Shown in pieces: positions 51,539 through 62,425 of a stretch of DNA of 64,000 bases (position 1 is the first letter of the stretch; each line of letters starts with the position of its first letter). The DNA is taken from NCBI RefSeq assembly GCF_009026145.1, contig NZ_WBUE01000002.1, positions 186,001 through 250,000 of the forward strand, written 5' to 3'. Source of the DNA: Hyphomicrobium sp. Lineage in GTDB: Bacteria; Pseudomonadota; Alphaproteobacteria; Rhizobiales; Hyphomicrobiaceae. A program made the position numbers and the translations under genes. The notes below the pieces were generated by a model, which did not search any database, was not told where the DNA came from, and saw nothing but the letters and a program-made list of their open reading frames with translations.

Positions 51539-51925
51539 ATGCGCAAAATCGTCGTGTCCATTGCAGCCGTTGCTTGTCTAGCGAACGCGGCTAGTGCTCA
51601 AGATCGAGCCGAGGGTGAAAAGGTTTTTGCCACGTGCAAGGCATGCCACCAGATCGGTGAGGGCGCAAAAAACGCTATCGGGCCACAGCTTAATGGTATC
51701 GTCGGTCGAAAAGCGGGTTCGGTACCCGGATATAATTACTCGGACGCCAACAAGAACTCGGACATCATGTGGGATCAGTCCAGTTTGGCGGAGTACCTCA
51801 AGGATCCGAAGGCCAAAGTGCCGGGCACGAAGATGGTCTTCGCCGGCATCAAGGATGAGCAGAAAGTTCAGGATCTGATCGCGTTCTTAAGGCAGTTCGA
51901 CGCCGCGGGAAAGAAGGCGCAATAA
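51539..51925 (+). CDS. Class I soluble cytochrome c (c2-like)
   Basis: Signal peptide MRKIVVSIAAVACLANAASA; CKACH; IGPQLNGIVGRKAGSVPGYNYSDANK; PGTKMVFAGI. Confidence 0.93.
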   Translation: MRKIVVSIAAVACLANAASAQDRAEGEKVFATCKACHQIGEGAKNAIGPQLNGIVGRKAGSVPGYNYSDANKNSDIMWDQSSLAEYLKDPKAKVPGTKMVFAGIKDEQKVQDLIAFLRQFDAAGKKAQ

Positions 51926-52116
51926 GGAACTCGAATGTGTACACATGGCAGGAACAACCGTGCAGAGCCACCCCGTAACGCCCTATCACTCGAGCTCATC
52001 GGCTCGATCGCCGCTTGAGGCCGATATGGCATTCACGCACGCGCGTGGGTGCTGAAGTATGCGCAAAAGGTCGTGTCCCGGATGTTGTAAGAGCGCCGGC
52101 CATGGCCCAAGCTCAA

Positions 52117-52212
52117 GGGCTCGGGCTCGTCCGCCAAATCTTTTTGCGTGTGCGTGTAGGTTGGCACCAGCATTGCCGAGTTCGGGATCTGTGGGGGCGG
52201 GGTCAGCCAGCA
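52117..52212 (-). pseudogene. Remnant of a second Cyc2-like gene
   Basis: QIPNSAMLVPTYTHTQKDLADEP versus QIPISVMLVPTYTHTQKDLAELP in the 48757-50205 product. Confidence 0.75.
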
Positions 52213-52264
52213 GCGGAGAGGCGGAAACGTTCGTCACCACGTGCTGCCGCTCATCCGATATTAT

Positions 52265-52509
52265 CAATTCGACGGGCGCGAGGGCATGTACACCACCTTG
52301 CTCATGTCGACGGGACTGACCTTCGGTGTACCATCTCGGCACTGTTTGGACTGACGAACGGCATCATCGATCAGCAGCAGTACACGATCCTCGTCGCCGC
52401 CGTCATCGGTAGCGCCGTGGTGCCGACCCTCATCGCCCAGCAGTGGTTCATGCCGCAGCTGACGCCCGCCGAAGAAGGAGCACGCGCCGGGGAGCGGTCG
52501 GATGTTTAG
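52265..52509 (+). pseudogene. C-terminal remnant of a CPA2-type cation:proton antiporter
   Basis: EGMYTTLLMSTGLTFG / TISALFGLTNGIIDQQQYTILVAAVIGSAVVPTLIAQQWF with one frameshift near 52322. Confidence 0.75.
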
Positions 52510-52920
52510 GAAGATCCTCATCGCCAACGACGGTTCGGAAGGCGCCGGTCGGGCTCTTTCGGCCGCCATCAATCTCGCCAAGGAGCACGAAGCCGGGCTC
52601 CACATGATCTCGGTCGAAGAGATGCCGCGCTTTCCCGTGTCGGTCGACGAGGTGGTCGAGGAGCGGCTCGACGCCAATCATCGCTACGAACCGGTGATCG
52701 CGCGTGCGCAGGCGCAGGCGCAAGCGCAAGGCATCAAACTCAAGACCCATGTCGTTCCCGGTCACGCCGTACCGACCATTGTGGATTTCGTCGAGCGCCA
52801 CGGTTTTGATATGCTGGTCGTCGGCTATATGGGCCACTCGGCACTTTATAATCGCCTTATCGCAGTACGACGGACCGCCTCGTCGAACATGCACCCTGTC
52901 ATGTCCTAGTGGTGAAATAA
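52502..52920 (+). pseudogene. Universal stress protein (UspA) with 3' frameshift
   Basis: After NRLI the expected STTDRLVEHAPCHVLVVK* lies in the next frame; one G missing near 52861. Confidence 0.85.
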
Positions 52921-52972
52921 CGCCGCTGTCGTGCGCGGCGTGTCCTTTGAAGGCATTCCATGGGGGGTAGCT

Positions 52973-53317
52973 ATGCAGATTCCCCGCGACGCGATGCTGC
53001 TGAGGATCTTTATCGGCGAGGACGACAAGGCGGGCCGGCTGCCCCTCTATGAAGCGATCGTGCTCAAGGCGCGCTAGATGCATCTGGCCGGCGCCACCAT
53101 CTTGCGCGGCCCGTTAGGCTTCGGGCGGTCAAGCCGCCTGCACACAACGAAGATCCTGCGCCTTTCGGAAGACCTGCCCATCGTGGTGGAAATCGTCGAT
53201 ACCGAGGAGAAGATCGAAGGCTTCCTGCCGGAGCTCGACAAGCTGATGGGCAGCGGCTTGATCACGCTCGAGAAGGTCAAGGTGCTGCGCTACGGCGATG
53301 CTCCCGCGCATCCCTGA
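52973..53317 (+). pseudogene. DUF190 protein interrupted by an in-frame TAG at 53075-53077
   Basis: MQIPRDAMLLRIFIGEDDKAGRLPLYEAIVLKAR*MHLAGATILRGPLGFG, same frame on both sides. Confidence 0.85.
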
Positions 53318-53462
53318 TAGCGCACACCGAAGCAAGCGAACAGCGGACATATGGCGCAGGAGCGCGAGGGCCGCGACGACATTCCACTGCGTCTTGCGGC
53401 GACGCTCCGGGGCTGATCATGGGCCGGACATTTCTGATGCTGACGCAGAACCTGTAAGAACC

Positions 53463-53756
53463 ATGCGCAGACCGTCACGCGCCAGCGTCATCAATGACAT
53501 CGAGCGCATCCTCAAGAGCGGTGATCGCCTCGGCAAATACCGATGGGAAACGAACGGCGTTGAATGCACTCTCGACCGCCACACCTACTATGGCGCGTTG
53601 TACAGCTTCGACGTTGAGGTGTTGCGCGTGCGCGCGACCGCGCGACCAAAATGGCAGCTCTATCTCATCCCCGAATTCTGGCGCAATGAGGCTGGCGAGG
53701 CTGTGCGCATCAACAGCACATTCAATAACAGTTCTAGTTGCGCCTGCGATTTCTGA
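53463..53756 (+). CDS. Hypothetical protein
   Basis: 97 aa coding-like ORF, no family recognised. Confidence 0.4.
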   Translation: MRRPSRASVINDIERILKSGDRLGKYRWETNGVECTLDRHTYYGALYSFDVEVLRVRATARPKWQLYLIPEFWRNEAGEAVRINSTFNNSSSCACDF

Positions 53757-53776
53757 TCGACATTTTTCAATGCACA

Positions 53777-54220
53777 TCAACTGCGCCGAGGAACCCACTC
53801 CAGTTCGCGTCCAGCCGACACACTACTCGTTTGCTCCTCTGCGCCTTCCTTGGTCTCTACATCGACAATAAACTTGGCAGTAATCGTTACAGCCTGATAC
53901 ATCGCGCGCGCCAAGCTTTCGGGCGTGATCCACTCCGTTGTCTCTTGCCCCAGCGCCAGTCGCATCGCCTGGTCCATGGTCCAAGAGCTGACGTGTTGGC
54001 GATCGTCATTCGTGGCGCGTATGAGACGGATCTCATTGTGCCCTGACGTAAAGTCCCATCCGGGCAGCGGTTCGGCATCGAGACGTTGCGCCAGAGCCTG
54101 CAGTACCGCACGTTCAACCCGGCGTACCTCCTCGTTCCTTCGCGCACGTTCCGCAGCCAACGCTTCTCCAAGAGTCAGCATGGCTTCCTCCTCGGATGTA
54201 GCGAGATTTTTCCCGACCAT
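53777..54220 (-). CDS. Hypothetical protein
   Basis: 147 aa coding-like ORF, no family recognised. Confidence 0.45.
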   Translation of the reverse strand: MVGKNLATSEEEAMLTLGEALAAERARRNEEVRRVERAVLQALAQRLDAEPLPGWDFTSGHNEIRLIRATNDDRQHVSSWTMDQAMRLALGQETTEWITPESLARAMYQAVTITAKFIVDVETKEGAEEQTSSVSAGRELEWVPRRS

Positions 54221-55341
54221 CGCGTGTGCGGGCGGGAGCGCTCGGCGAGGTCGCGCTCGAGCAGGCGCCTCAACGCACGCTCGATGTCCGGCTTCGGGCC
54301 GGCGGGCGCGCGGTCCAGTTCGGTCTTGAGATGCTTACCAATCACGAAAGTGCATCCCTTTGTCGATCGGTTGGCATGCCGCTTCAAAACTAGCTTGGGA
54401 GTGTTCGTTGCGGACAGCCCGCCAAAAGTCGGAACGGCGCGTGTGGGCACCGCTATCGCCACGAGCGATCTGCCGGGAACCGATGGAGACACCCGGACGG
54501 CGGCAGCGGGGTACACCGTCGGCCGGGTGCCCAGGGCCAATCCGCCACCCCCCTCTGGCGGACAACGGCCTGCCGGCAGATTATCAAGGGTGCGGGCCTA
54601 AGCTGCGCGGAAGCTGCACGATGCCCAACGCGTGGCGGTGGGAGAAGGGCTGCTTCAGCGTGGAACAACCGGTTGTCAGGCGGCGCGCGTGGCTCCGAGC
54701 GAGGCTTGGCGCCGTCAGGAAGGGCGCCAAGTCGGACGCGCGTTCAAAGTCTGAGCCGATCACATGAGGAGTGCGGCGACTGCCGCGCCAAGCCCACAGA
54801 ACAACAAGATCACGGCAAAAACCCAAGCAACGTTGAGCGCTGAGCGCTTCACATCCGTTGCGTTCATGCGAATCCTCGCAGGAATATCGCTAGCGCCTAA
54901 GCGCGGCTGGGCCTGCTACCCCGCGGCAGCAACGTACCGGATGCCCGGAAAACCGCGAACTCACGTTGCTTTGCGCCTTGTTAAACATCGGTCGTTCAAA
55001 TTTGACCGCCCACGCATTCGACGATCTTCACCCCTCCCAATGCTGCGAAGTGCGACCGCTCGCGAGATCGAAACGCACCTGCGTGAGCTGCTGCGCAGCG
55101 AGCCCGTCTACGCCCGCCTGATCACGCTGCAGGTCGTGCCCTCGGACTGCATCGTCGGGGCTTGGCTCGCCAAAGTCGAGGTGAGGGATGTGACTGAGGA
55201 TGACCGGCGCGTCATCGAGGCGGCTGTCACCCATCTGCGCAGATCCATTCCTTGTCTGCAGCGGCCACACAGCGATGCCTGACATACCGCCAGCAGTGGG
55301 AGTGGGCATGTGCGATATTCAGGGACCTTGCGAGCGAAGGT

Positions 55342-55584
55342 CTAGCTCATTGCGTCCCCGCTCCATCCCTCGCCGTGGGCCAGCAGCCGCACAGCTCTTC
55401 GGCGCAGCTCATCGGGATCGTCTAGCCGCTGGCCGAGAAGCATCACGATCCCAGCGAGCTTCGAGCGGAGGCGCTCGGCGTGGTGATCCGATGTTGCCCT
55501 CGATCGGGTTTCGACCCAGGCGTCCTCGAAGACCTGAGTGAGAGATGCCGTCATCTCGGGCGCGTAGCCGGCGTCTGCAATCAT
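55342..55584 (-). CDS. Hypothetical protein
   Basis: 80 aa; MIADAGYAPEMTASLTQVFEDAWVETRSRA. Confidence 0.4.
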   Translation of the reverse strand: MIADAGYAPEMTASLTQVFEDAWVETRSRATSDHHAERLRSKLAGIVMLLGQRLDDPDELRRRAVRLLAHGEGWSGDAMS

Positions 55585-55850
55585 CCGGCGGACTTTGATG
55601 GGGCGAGCTATGAAGTCTGGTTCACCATGCGATCAACGCGGATCCAGAAACACGGCCAATGGCGGGTTAATCGCGGCGAACATGGTACCGGGCGGGCGGC
55701 TCTTAAGGCAGGGCTGACCCCGCTGCAGGCAAAGATCAGATCAGCCCCGGGTGCGCCCACCGGGAGCGGTGCCCGTCTCCTTGGCGCGCCGATCATCAGT
55801 GTACACGCAAATCGTCGGGCCGTCAGCTTAAGGAGTTGTCGGCGTAAATG

Positions 55851-56132
55851 TCAGAGCGCCACGACCAGCCAAAGCAGGCCAGCAAGAGTTACGGCGATGA
55901 CGCCACCGATGAACGCGATCGTCATTGTGTCCATGGCTTCCCTTCCACTGAAGCCGGTCGACGGCCGCGCCGGGTTGTCGGCGTCGGCGAGATTGCACAC
56001 CGGGCACGGGATGCCGGCGCCGCACTCGCAGCCCCGCGGCTTAGTGCGATCCCACGGACAATAGGGATGGTTCTCGCACACCCAGCCGACGTCGAAGCAG
56101 TTCCCGCATTTGGGTATGGGCGTGAAAGCCAT
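55851..56132 (-). CDS. Cys-rich zinc-ribbon-like protein with C-terminal TM segment
   Basis: MAFTPIPKCGNCFDVGWVCENHPYCPWDRTKPRGCECGAGIPCPVCN... Confidence 0.65.
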   Translation of the reverse strand: MAFTPIPKCGNCFDVGWVCENHPYCPWDRTKPRGCECGAGIPCPVCNLADADNPARPSTGFSGREAMDTMTIAFIGGVIAVTLAGLLWLVVAL

Positions 56133-56412
56133 GTTCACTCCGTTGCCCCGCCGATGCGCGGCTCGCCCAGCCGCCGATGAAGCCAAGATCGCGGGATGGC
56201 CACGGACGAAAAAGCCCGGACAGCGTGTGCGCACTATCCGGGCCGAAGAGGGAACCTCTGTCATGACGAACAGAGATTCGCACCGGCAAGAATATCAGCA
56301 CGCAGACAAATGCAGGAGAAGGGGCGCGAAAAATTGGTGGCCGTGTGTCACCGTGGTATCAGCGCCATTAATAGACGTGATCACCGACGAGTAGACAATC
56401 AGGGCCCCCGCA

Positions 56413-56426
56413 TTGATTTGGATCAA
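56413..56426. promoter_or_regulatory. Candidate FNR/FixK box TTGATTTGGATCAA
   Basis: Perfect TTGAT-N4-ATCAA. Confidence 0.45.
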
Positions 56427-56662
56427 TGCATCGTGCGCGTCACTTCAGCCCAGGTGACGGCGACGGGATCTCAGGGTGGCCGCGGTTGCCGATCTTCGAC
56501 AACAACATCGCTTTCGAGCCCGACGAGACGGCGGTGATCTGGGGCCATGCCCCTCCCTCGCAGCGCTTCCGGCTGTGCGTCACCGAGACATTCCGTGCGA
56601 TGGGCGAGCAACGTACCCGCCTTCGATGGCGGCAGGGGCTTCTTGCACACGTGCTGCCCAGC

Positions 56663-56827
56663 CTATTGCTTAGCCCAATAGCCGCGTTCGGGAACCGGTA
56701 TGTTTGCCCGTCGGCAGGCCTTCGCAAGGCCATTCCCCGAGATCCCATAGCGAGCAGCGAGCTTGATCATCGGTTCGGACCAGACGAGCTCGTACAGCTC
56801 CTCTCGGGTAAAGCTGGTGCTACTCAT
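56663..56827 (-). CDS. Short HTH-like protein, possibly truncated
   Basis: MSSTSFTREELYELVWSEPMIKLAARYGISGNGLAKACRRANIPVPERGYWAKQ then stop. Confidence 0.55.
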   Translation of the reverse strand: MSSTSFTREELYELVWSEPMIKLAARYGISGNGLAKACRRANIPVPERGYWAKQ

Positions 56828-57056
56828 CGCCGGGCGCCTGCTTGCTTGTCGTATCGCCCCTCAAAGCTGCAAGCCTGCTGGCCCGGCAGCTATCGCTTAT
56901 GCTGAGACGCAGAAGGCACGCGACTGAGACACGGCTGAGACATGACCCAAGATCGCCACAATTGGGAGGTGCCATCAAAAGGTGAGACTGAGACACCAGT
57001 GAGACACGGGCCCTTTGGGCGACTGAGACACGGGGTGGCTAAGTCTCTGAGATGAA

Positions 57057-57134
57057 TGGTCGGAGCGGGGAGATTTGAACTCCCGACCCCCAGTCCCCCA
57101 GACTGGTGCGCTAACCAGGCTGCGCTACGCTCCG
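57057..57134 (-). tRNA. tRNA-Pro(GGG), CCA encoded
   Basis: CGGAGCG...CCAGT CTGGGGG ACTGG...GGTTCAAATC-like T arm (GGGAGTTCAAATCTCCC)...CGCTCCG A CCA. Confidence 0.93.
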
Positions 57135-57190
57135 AGGCGCCCCTTTTGCCAAGCGGCGCCATGCGGGTCAACGGCAAAGCCCACGCGACG

Positions 57191-57949
57191 TCAACTGATG
57201 AGCTTTTCGAGGCCCTTGGCGCTCGCCGGCAGCCACGCTACATCGGACGTCGGCGGCGCCCCGGCGAACACCGCGGCGGCATAGATATCCTGGCCGAGTT
57301 GCAGATCGCGAACGCTGGGCGCCTCGCCGCCCACAAACGCGGCCGCGACCGCAGCGCGATCGCCGGTGCCGGCCTCCTGGCTCGCCACGGCCTTGCCCGT
57401 GCCGAATATCCCGAGGCGCGTCAACAGGCGCCCGATGCCGCCGCCGTCGGCCTTGGCGTAGGCCTCGAGCCGCACCCATGCCTGCAGGAAGCGTGCGTCT
57501 TCCGCAGCCGGCAGCGGCGGTGCGGCAAGGGCTGCTCCCGCCGCCTCGATGCGCGCGCGCCGCTCCTCGCCGACATGCACCGTGCGCGAACGCTCGATAT
57601 CGACCCCGATGCTGCCCTGGCGCGCCATGCCGATCAGCGCTAGCCCACGCGTGTGCGACAGGCTGAAGGCGAGCGGGGCAGCCTCGAGATGTGGTTTGCC
57701 GCGCTCGGAACGCGTAAACGAAACGCCGCGCCATTCAGGACCCGCGGCGCGCTCGATCAGCAGGCGCAGCGCGATATGGGTCGCCAGCCACTCGTGGCGC
57801 GCCGCTGCGTCGGAAAAGGCCGATCCTCGCGCTCGGTCGCCCGGGCACAGCCGCGGGACGCGCTGCTCGATGGCGTGCAGCGCCGGCGCCGCGGCGCGCA
57901 GATCCACACACCATAGCTCGGGTATCGCCAGCGTCGGCAAGCCGCTCAC
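57191..57949 (-). CDS. 4'-phosphopantetheinyl transferase (Sfp-like)
   Basis: [37 protein letters not shown]. Confidence 0.88.
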   Translation of the reverse strand: MSGLPTLAIPELWCVDLRAAAPALHAIEQRVPRLCPGDRARGSAFSDAAARHEWLATHIALRLLIERAAGPEWRGVSFTRSERGKPHLEAAPLAFSLSHTRGLALIGMARQGSIGVDIERSRTVHVGEERRARIEAAGAALAAPPLPAAEDARFLQAWVRLEAYAKADGGGIGRLLTRLGIFGTGKAVASQEAGTGDRAAVAAAFVGGEAPSVRDLQLGQDIYAAAVFAGAPPTSDVAWLPASAKGLEKLIS

Positions 57950-58449
57950 GCGCGGGCGGAGCGGCGCGCCTTGGCCGGAGCGCGACGCGCGGCGGCCTCC
58001 GGCGGCTTGCCGAGCAGGATGCCGCGGCAGGCCTCGAGCTCGGCTATGGCAGCGAGCAGGCGTTCGCGCACTTCACCCCGCGTCGGCCCACCCGCAGTCG
58101 CCGGCTGCCTTCCGGCGCGCGTGTTGCGCTTCCCTACGGGCGCCGGCGCCGCGGCAGCCGGAACCGCGGCGGCAGCGGTTTCCGCGCCGATGCGCTTCAC
58201 CGTGTCGACACCCTGATCGCGCAGAATCTTCTGCACGCCCTTGATGGTGTAGCCTTCAGCATGCAGCAGGTGGCAGATGCCGCGCAGCAGCGCCATGTCC
58301 TCGGGCCGGTAATAGCGCCGTCCGCCGCCTCGCTTCATCGGCCGAATCTGCGGAAATCGGCCTTCCCAGAAGCGCAGGACGTGCTTGGGGACCTCGAGCT
58401 CTTCGGCAACTTCGCTAATGGTGCGAAAGGCCTCGGCCGTCTTGGTCAA
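57946..58449 (-). CDS. MerR-family transcriptional regulator
   Basis: [51 protein letters not shown]. Confidence 0.93.
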   Translation of the reverse strand: MTKTAEAFRTISEVAEELEVPKHVLRFWEGRFPQIRPMKRGGGRRYYRPEDMALLRGICHLLHAEGYTIKGVQKILRDQGVDTVKRIGAETAAAAVPAAAAPAPVGKRNTRAGRQPATAGGPTRGEVRERLLAAIAELEACRGILLGKPPEAAARRAPAKARRSARA

Positions 58450-58494
58450 TTACGCCTCCACCGGCTGCGCCACCACGCCGCCGCCGGACGCCGT

Positions 58495-58812
58495 TCACTC
58501 GGCTGCCTTGCGGCGGATGAGGCCCTGGTTGATGCGCTCTTTCATAATGTTGCTGGGGCGAAAGACCAAGACCCGGCGCGGCGTGATCGGCACTTCGTCC
58601 CCGGTTTTGGGATTGCGCCCCATGCGCTCGCCCTTCTGGCGGATGCCGAAGGAGCCGAACGAGGAGAGCTTCACCGGCTCGCCTCGCGCCAAGCTGGCAG
58701 AGATTTCCCCCAGCACCAGTTCGACCAGATCCTGGCTCTCATTGCGCGGCAATCCGACCTTGCGCACCACCGCCTCGGCAAGGTCCGCACGCGTTAACGT
58801 CTTGCCTCCCAT
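58495..58812 (-). CDS. ihfA: Integration host factor alpha subunit
   Basis: [35 protein letters not shown]...[29 protein letters not shown]. Confidence 0.93.
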   Translation of the reverse strand: MGGKTLTRADLAEAVVRKVGLPRNESQDLVELVLGEISASLARGEPVKLSSFGSFGIRQKGERMGRNPKTGDEVPITPRRVLVFRPSNIMKERINQGLIRRKAAE

Positions 58813-58949
58813 GGCATTTTGCCTCCCGCTCTCTCACCTTTTTAGAGATGCTACCGGGGGGCGAGCCGATCGTCAATCGCGAGAGCATTTCAACTAGCTG
58901 AAATCAAAGAAAGAAACTTGGCACGTTGTAGAAAGTTCCTCACCACACG

Positions 58950-59927
58950 TCACCAGCGGGCGAGCACCGCACCCCAGGTGAAGCCGCCGCCCATCGCTTC
59001 CATGAGCACCAGCGAGCCCTCCTTAACACGATGCTGTTCAAAGGCATGGTTAAGCGCCAGCGGGATGGACGCCGCCGAGGTGTTGCCGTGCTTGTCGAGC
59101 GTGACGACAATCTTTTCCGCTGGCACGCCGAGCTTCTTCAAGACGCCATCGAGGATGCGCTGGTTGGCTTGGTGCGGCACGTAGAGGTCGATCTCGTCGG
59201 GTGCATAGCCGGTCATGACGAGCGTCTCCTCAATGATGCCGGTGATCTTCTGCACGGCGTGGCGAAACACCTCGCGCCCGTTCATACGCAGATGGCCGAC
59301 GGTCTTCGTCGAGCCCGGACCGCCATCGACATAGAGCAGGTCCTCGAAGCGGCCGTCCGAGCGAATGCGGGTGGCAAGAATGCCGCGATCCTCGCGCGTG
59401 CCGTGTTGCGGCTGTGCCTCGAGCACGACCGCTCCCGCGCCATCGCCGAACAGCACGCACGTGGTGCGGTCCTCCCAGTCCAGAATGCGCGAGAAGGTCT
59501 CCGCGCCGACGACGACGGCGCGCTTGAATTGCCCGGTCTTGAGGAAGTTGTCGGCGATGGTGAGGGCGTAAACAAAGCCCGAGCATACCGCCTGCACGTC
59601 GAATGCGGCCCCCTTGGTGACGCCAAGGCTCTGCTGGATCCTCACCGCGGTGGCAGGGAATGTGCGATCGGGCGTCGCCGTCGCGCACACCACAAGATCG
59701 ATGTCAACGGGATCGATACCGGCGCGCACTAGCGCCTGATGGGCGGCAGCGGTGCCGAGATCCGACGTGAGCTCGTCATCGTCGGCGATGTGGCGCTCGC
59801 GGATGCCGGTGCGCTCGACGATCCACTCGTCGCTGGTGTCGACGATCTTCGTCAAATCGGCGTTGGTCATGACGCGCTTCGGAAGATGGGCACCGACGCC
59901 GCGGAAGACTGAACGGATGACTGCCAC
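58950..59927 (-). CDS. fabH: Beta-ketoacyl-ACP synthase III
   Basis: [50 protein letters not shown]. Confidence 0.96.
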   Translation of the reverse strand: MAVIRSVFRGVGAHLPKRVMTNADLTKIVDTSDEWIVERTGIRERHIADDDELTSDLGTAAAHQALVRAGIDPVDIDLVVCATATPDRTFPATAVRIQQSLGVTKGAAFDVQAVCSGFVYALTIADNFLKTGQFKRAVVVGAETFSRILDWEDRTTCVLFGDGAGAVVLEAQPQHGTREDRGILATRIRSDGRFEDLLYVDGGPGSTKTVGHLRMNGREVFRHAVQKITGIIEETLVMTGYAPDEIDLYVPHQANQRILDGVLKKLGVPAEKIVVTLDKHGNTSAASIPLALNHAFEQHRVKEGSLVLMEAMGGGFTWGAVLARW

Positions 59928-60017
59928 TGAGCTGCCTTGCTTCTTGTAGTTGAACCAGCCTCAACGGAAATCGGGCAGCAGAAAAAGGCCGATGCCCTAC
60001 CGTGATGGCCCGCAGCG

Positions 60018-61058
60018 TCAGCCCGCGGCGGCTGCCTCGAGCTTGTGATGGAACGCTGTCAGGTCGGCGGCGAGCCGCGGAATGAGCCGGCTCTGGGCCA
60101 TCTCGTACGCGAGATCGACGGCACTGGCAAAGCCCACGGCGTCCGTGCCTCCGTGACTCTTGACCGCTATGCCATTGAGGCCAAGGAACGTGCCGCCGTT
60201 GGCACGCCTTGGATCCATCTTCTCCTTGAGGACGCGAAAGCCGCCAGAAGCCAGAAAAGCCCCGAGCCTCGACATTAAAGTGCGCTGCATGGCGGCGCGC
60301 AGGTATTCGCTGATCTGCTTGGCTGTGCCTTCCGCCGTCTTCAATGCGATGTTGCCGGCGAAGCCCTCGACCACGACCACGTCGACGATGCCCTGCCCGA
60401 TCTGGTCGCCCTCGATGAAACCACGATAGTCGAGCGGCAGCTCAGTGCTCTTTAACCATGCGTGTGCTTGCCGCACTTCCTCGACGCCTTTGATCTCCTC
60501 GACACCGACGTTCAAGAGCCCAACGGTGGGCCGCTCGATATGGAACAGCGCCCGCGCCATGGCGGCGCCCATCAGCGCGAAGTCGCACAACTCGCGGGCC
60601 GAAGCGCCGATATTGGCGCCGACGTCGAGCACGATACATTCGGCTCTGACGGTCGGCCAAAGGGCGGCAATTGCCGGCCGCTCGATGCCGGCCATCGGCC
60701 GCAGGATCAGCTTCGACATGGCCATGAAGGCGCCGGTATTGCCCGCCGACACGGCGACGTCCGCCTCGCCCGAGCGGACGGCATCTATGGCCAGCCACAG
60801 ACTAGTGCCCTTGCCGCGGCGCAACGCCTGGCTCGGCTTGTCGCTCATGGCGACCACCATGTCGGTGTGAACGACGCGCGATTTGGCCGCCAGCACGGGA
60901 AGCTTGTCGAGCTCGGCGCGAATGCGCGCCTCATCGCCGTACATGATGAAGCTGAGCGCTGGATATCGCTCCAGCGAGAGGGCGGCGCCCGGAACCACGA
61001 CGGCGGGACCGTGGTCGCCGCCCATGGCGTCGAGCGCTATGGTCCGCGGCTGAGACAT
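60018..61058 (-). CDS. plsX: Phosphate acyltransferase
   Basis: [37 protein letters not shown]. Confidence 0.96.
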   Translation of the reverse strand: MSQPRTIALDAMGGDHGPAVVVPGAALSLERYPALSFIMYGDEARIRAELDKLPVLAAKSRVVHTDMVVAMSDKPSQALRRGKGTSLWLAIDAVRSGEADVAVSAGNTGAFMAMSKLILRPMAGIERPAIAALWPTVRAECIVLDVGANIGASARELCDFALMGAAMARALFHIERPTVGLLNVGVEEIKGVEEVRQAHAWLKSTELPLDYRGFIEGDQIGQGIVDVVVVEGFAGNIALKTAEGTAKQISEYLRAAMQRTLMSRLGAFLASGGFRVLKEKMDPRRANGGTFLGLNGIAVKSHGGTDAVGFASAVDLAYEMAQSRLIPRLAADLTAFHHKLEAAAAG

Positions 61059-61215
61059 GTCGCGGTTTGCCTCGCAATTATCCCCTGAAAGGAGGCCGCG
61101 TAGGATCGCGCCTGCCCACCCCTAAACCAGCGGACCATACTCTTTTGCAAGTGCGAAACAACTGGATTTTCACATCTATCGCGCGGCCTTGTGCGGCAGG
61201 TGCCAGCCGCGCGCC

Positions 61216-61761
61216 TCAGCCGTGATCCTTGAGCTTCTTCAGGGCGGCAAACGGTCCGGTTGCGGGCGCGCTGCTATCTTCAATCGCGTCCGATTGGAAT
61301 TCGGCCCCGGGCTTGCGCGGGTACGGGTCGACGGATGCCGATAGGGTCTCGAATACGATTCTGCCGGCGTCGATCATCCCGTGCTCGATCGGCTCGATCT
61401 CGGCGGCGCTCAGCGCCTCGACCTCCTCCTCGCCCGGCCGCGGCATGCTCATCGGCGGCCAGAACTCGACGTCGAACGTTGCTTCGACGTGCTGCGCCAC
61501 GGGGTCGAGCGTCACGACACAGCTCTGCGTCAGCTGCGCCTCGAGCTTTCCGGCCAGGCGGTAGCATCCTTGCCCGGTGGCGCGGATCGTGAAGTCGGCC
61601 ATCAGCGCCTCACACGAAACCACCTCCAGTGCAGCCGCCACCGTCGCGCGCTCGGCGCTGGTGGCCGTGCGTCTCTCGCGAAATCCCGGCTCCGGGATCT
61701 CCGTGGTTCGGTAGGACCAATGCAGCGGCGCGCTCATGGTGCCTCCGCAGCAGTATCGCAT
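61216..61761 (-). CDS. DUF177/YceD family protein
   Basis: LAGKLEAQLTQSCVVTLDPVAQHVEATFDVEFWP; CDS start possibly 61737. Confidence 0.85.
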   Translation of the reverse strand: MRYCCGGTMSAPLHWSYRTTEIPEPGFRERRTATSAERATVAAALEVVSCEALMADFTIRATGQGCYRLAGKLEAQLTQSCVVTLDPVAQHVEATFDVEFWPPMSMPRPGEEEVEALSAAEIEPIEHGMIDAGRIVFETLSASVDPYPRKPGAEFQSDAIEDSSAPATGPFAALKKLKDHG

Positions 61762-62282
61762 ACCTTCGGAAATCCGAGGCTCCCATCGAGGATCTGTACA
61801 GCCTCCATCGCCGCCAGCGAGCCGAGCGCTTCTCGCATGTATTGCGCCAGCGAGCGGGCTTGCGCGCTCTCGGCACCATCGTAGACGTGCGCGGCCAGCG
61901 CCTTGGCCAGATCACGCTCATTGCCCGTCTCCAGCGCCGCCCTGTAGGCCATGCTGCGCGCCAGGAGGCCGTCCGCGGCACGGCGCACCTTCTTCGGCAC
62001 CGCGAGATCTCCGGTGCCGAGCTCGCGCAGGGAATCGTCCATGTCGGAGACGAACGCCTCGACGAGCAGGCGCGGGATTGGCGAACTCGGATCGGTAGCG
62101 GTGCGCAGCCGCTCGAGAACAAGGAAAAGGTGAAGAACCACCATCTCGTAACGGCCCGACGGTGTGTCGAGGACGCCCATTTCGGAGTAAAATTCCGGAC
62201 AGCGGGCCCGTGTCACGATCACGCCATAAATCTCGCCTGCTTTACGGCGCATCTCGCTACGGGCAATGAGGGAATCCAGCAT
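61734..62282 (-). CDS. Ubiquinol-cytochrome c chaperone family protein
   Basis: YEMVVLHLFLVLERL...LVEAFVSDMDDSLRELGTGDLAVPKKVRRAADGLLAR. Confidence 0.87.
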   Translation of the reverse strand: MLDSLIARSEMRRKAGEIYGVIVTRARCPEFYSEMGVLDTPSGRYEMVVLHLFLVLERLRTATDPSSPIPRLLVEAFVSDMDDSLRELGTGDLAVPKKVRRAADGLLARSMAYRAALETGNERDLAKALAAHVYDGAESAQARSLAQYMREALGSLAAMEAVQILDGSLGFPKVCDTAAEAP

Positions 62283-62425
62283 CAGTGCCGGGACCTTACG
62301 TGAAGGCGATCACAAATCGGGGGCGATGCCGCCTGAGTTGAGCTTGCGCCTGTTGCAATCGACAAGGGGTCGGGGTAAGCGCCAATTCGCCCTGCCTCGA
62401 TCCAGTCTCGGGAAGACATAACATA

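Noticed and set aside
56902-57052. Repeat cluster as a CRISPR array
   Set aside because: Units are ~12 bp, irregularly spaced and imperfect; no cas genes in the window.
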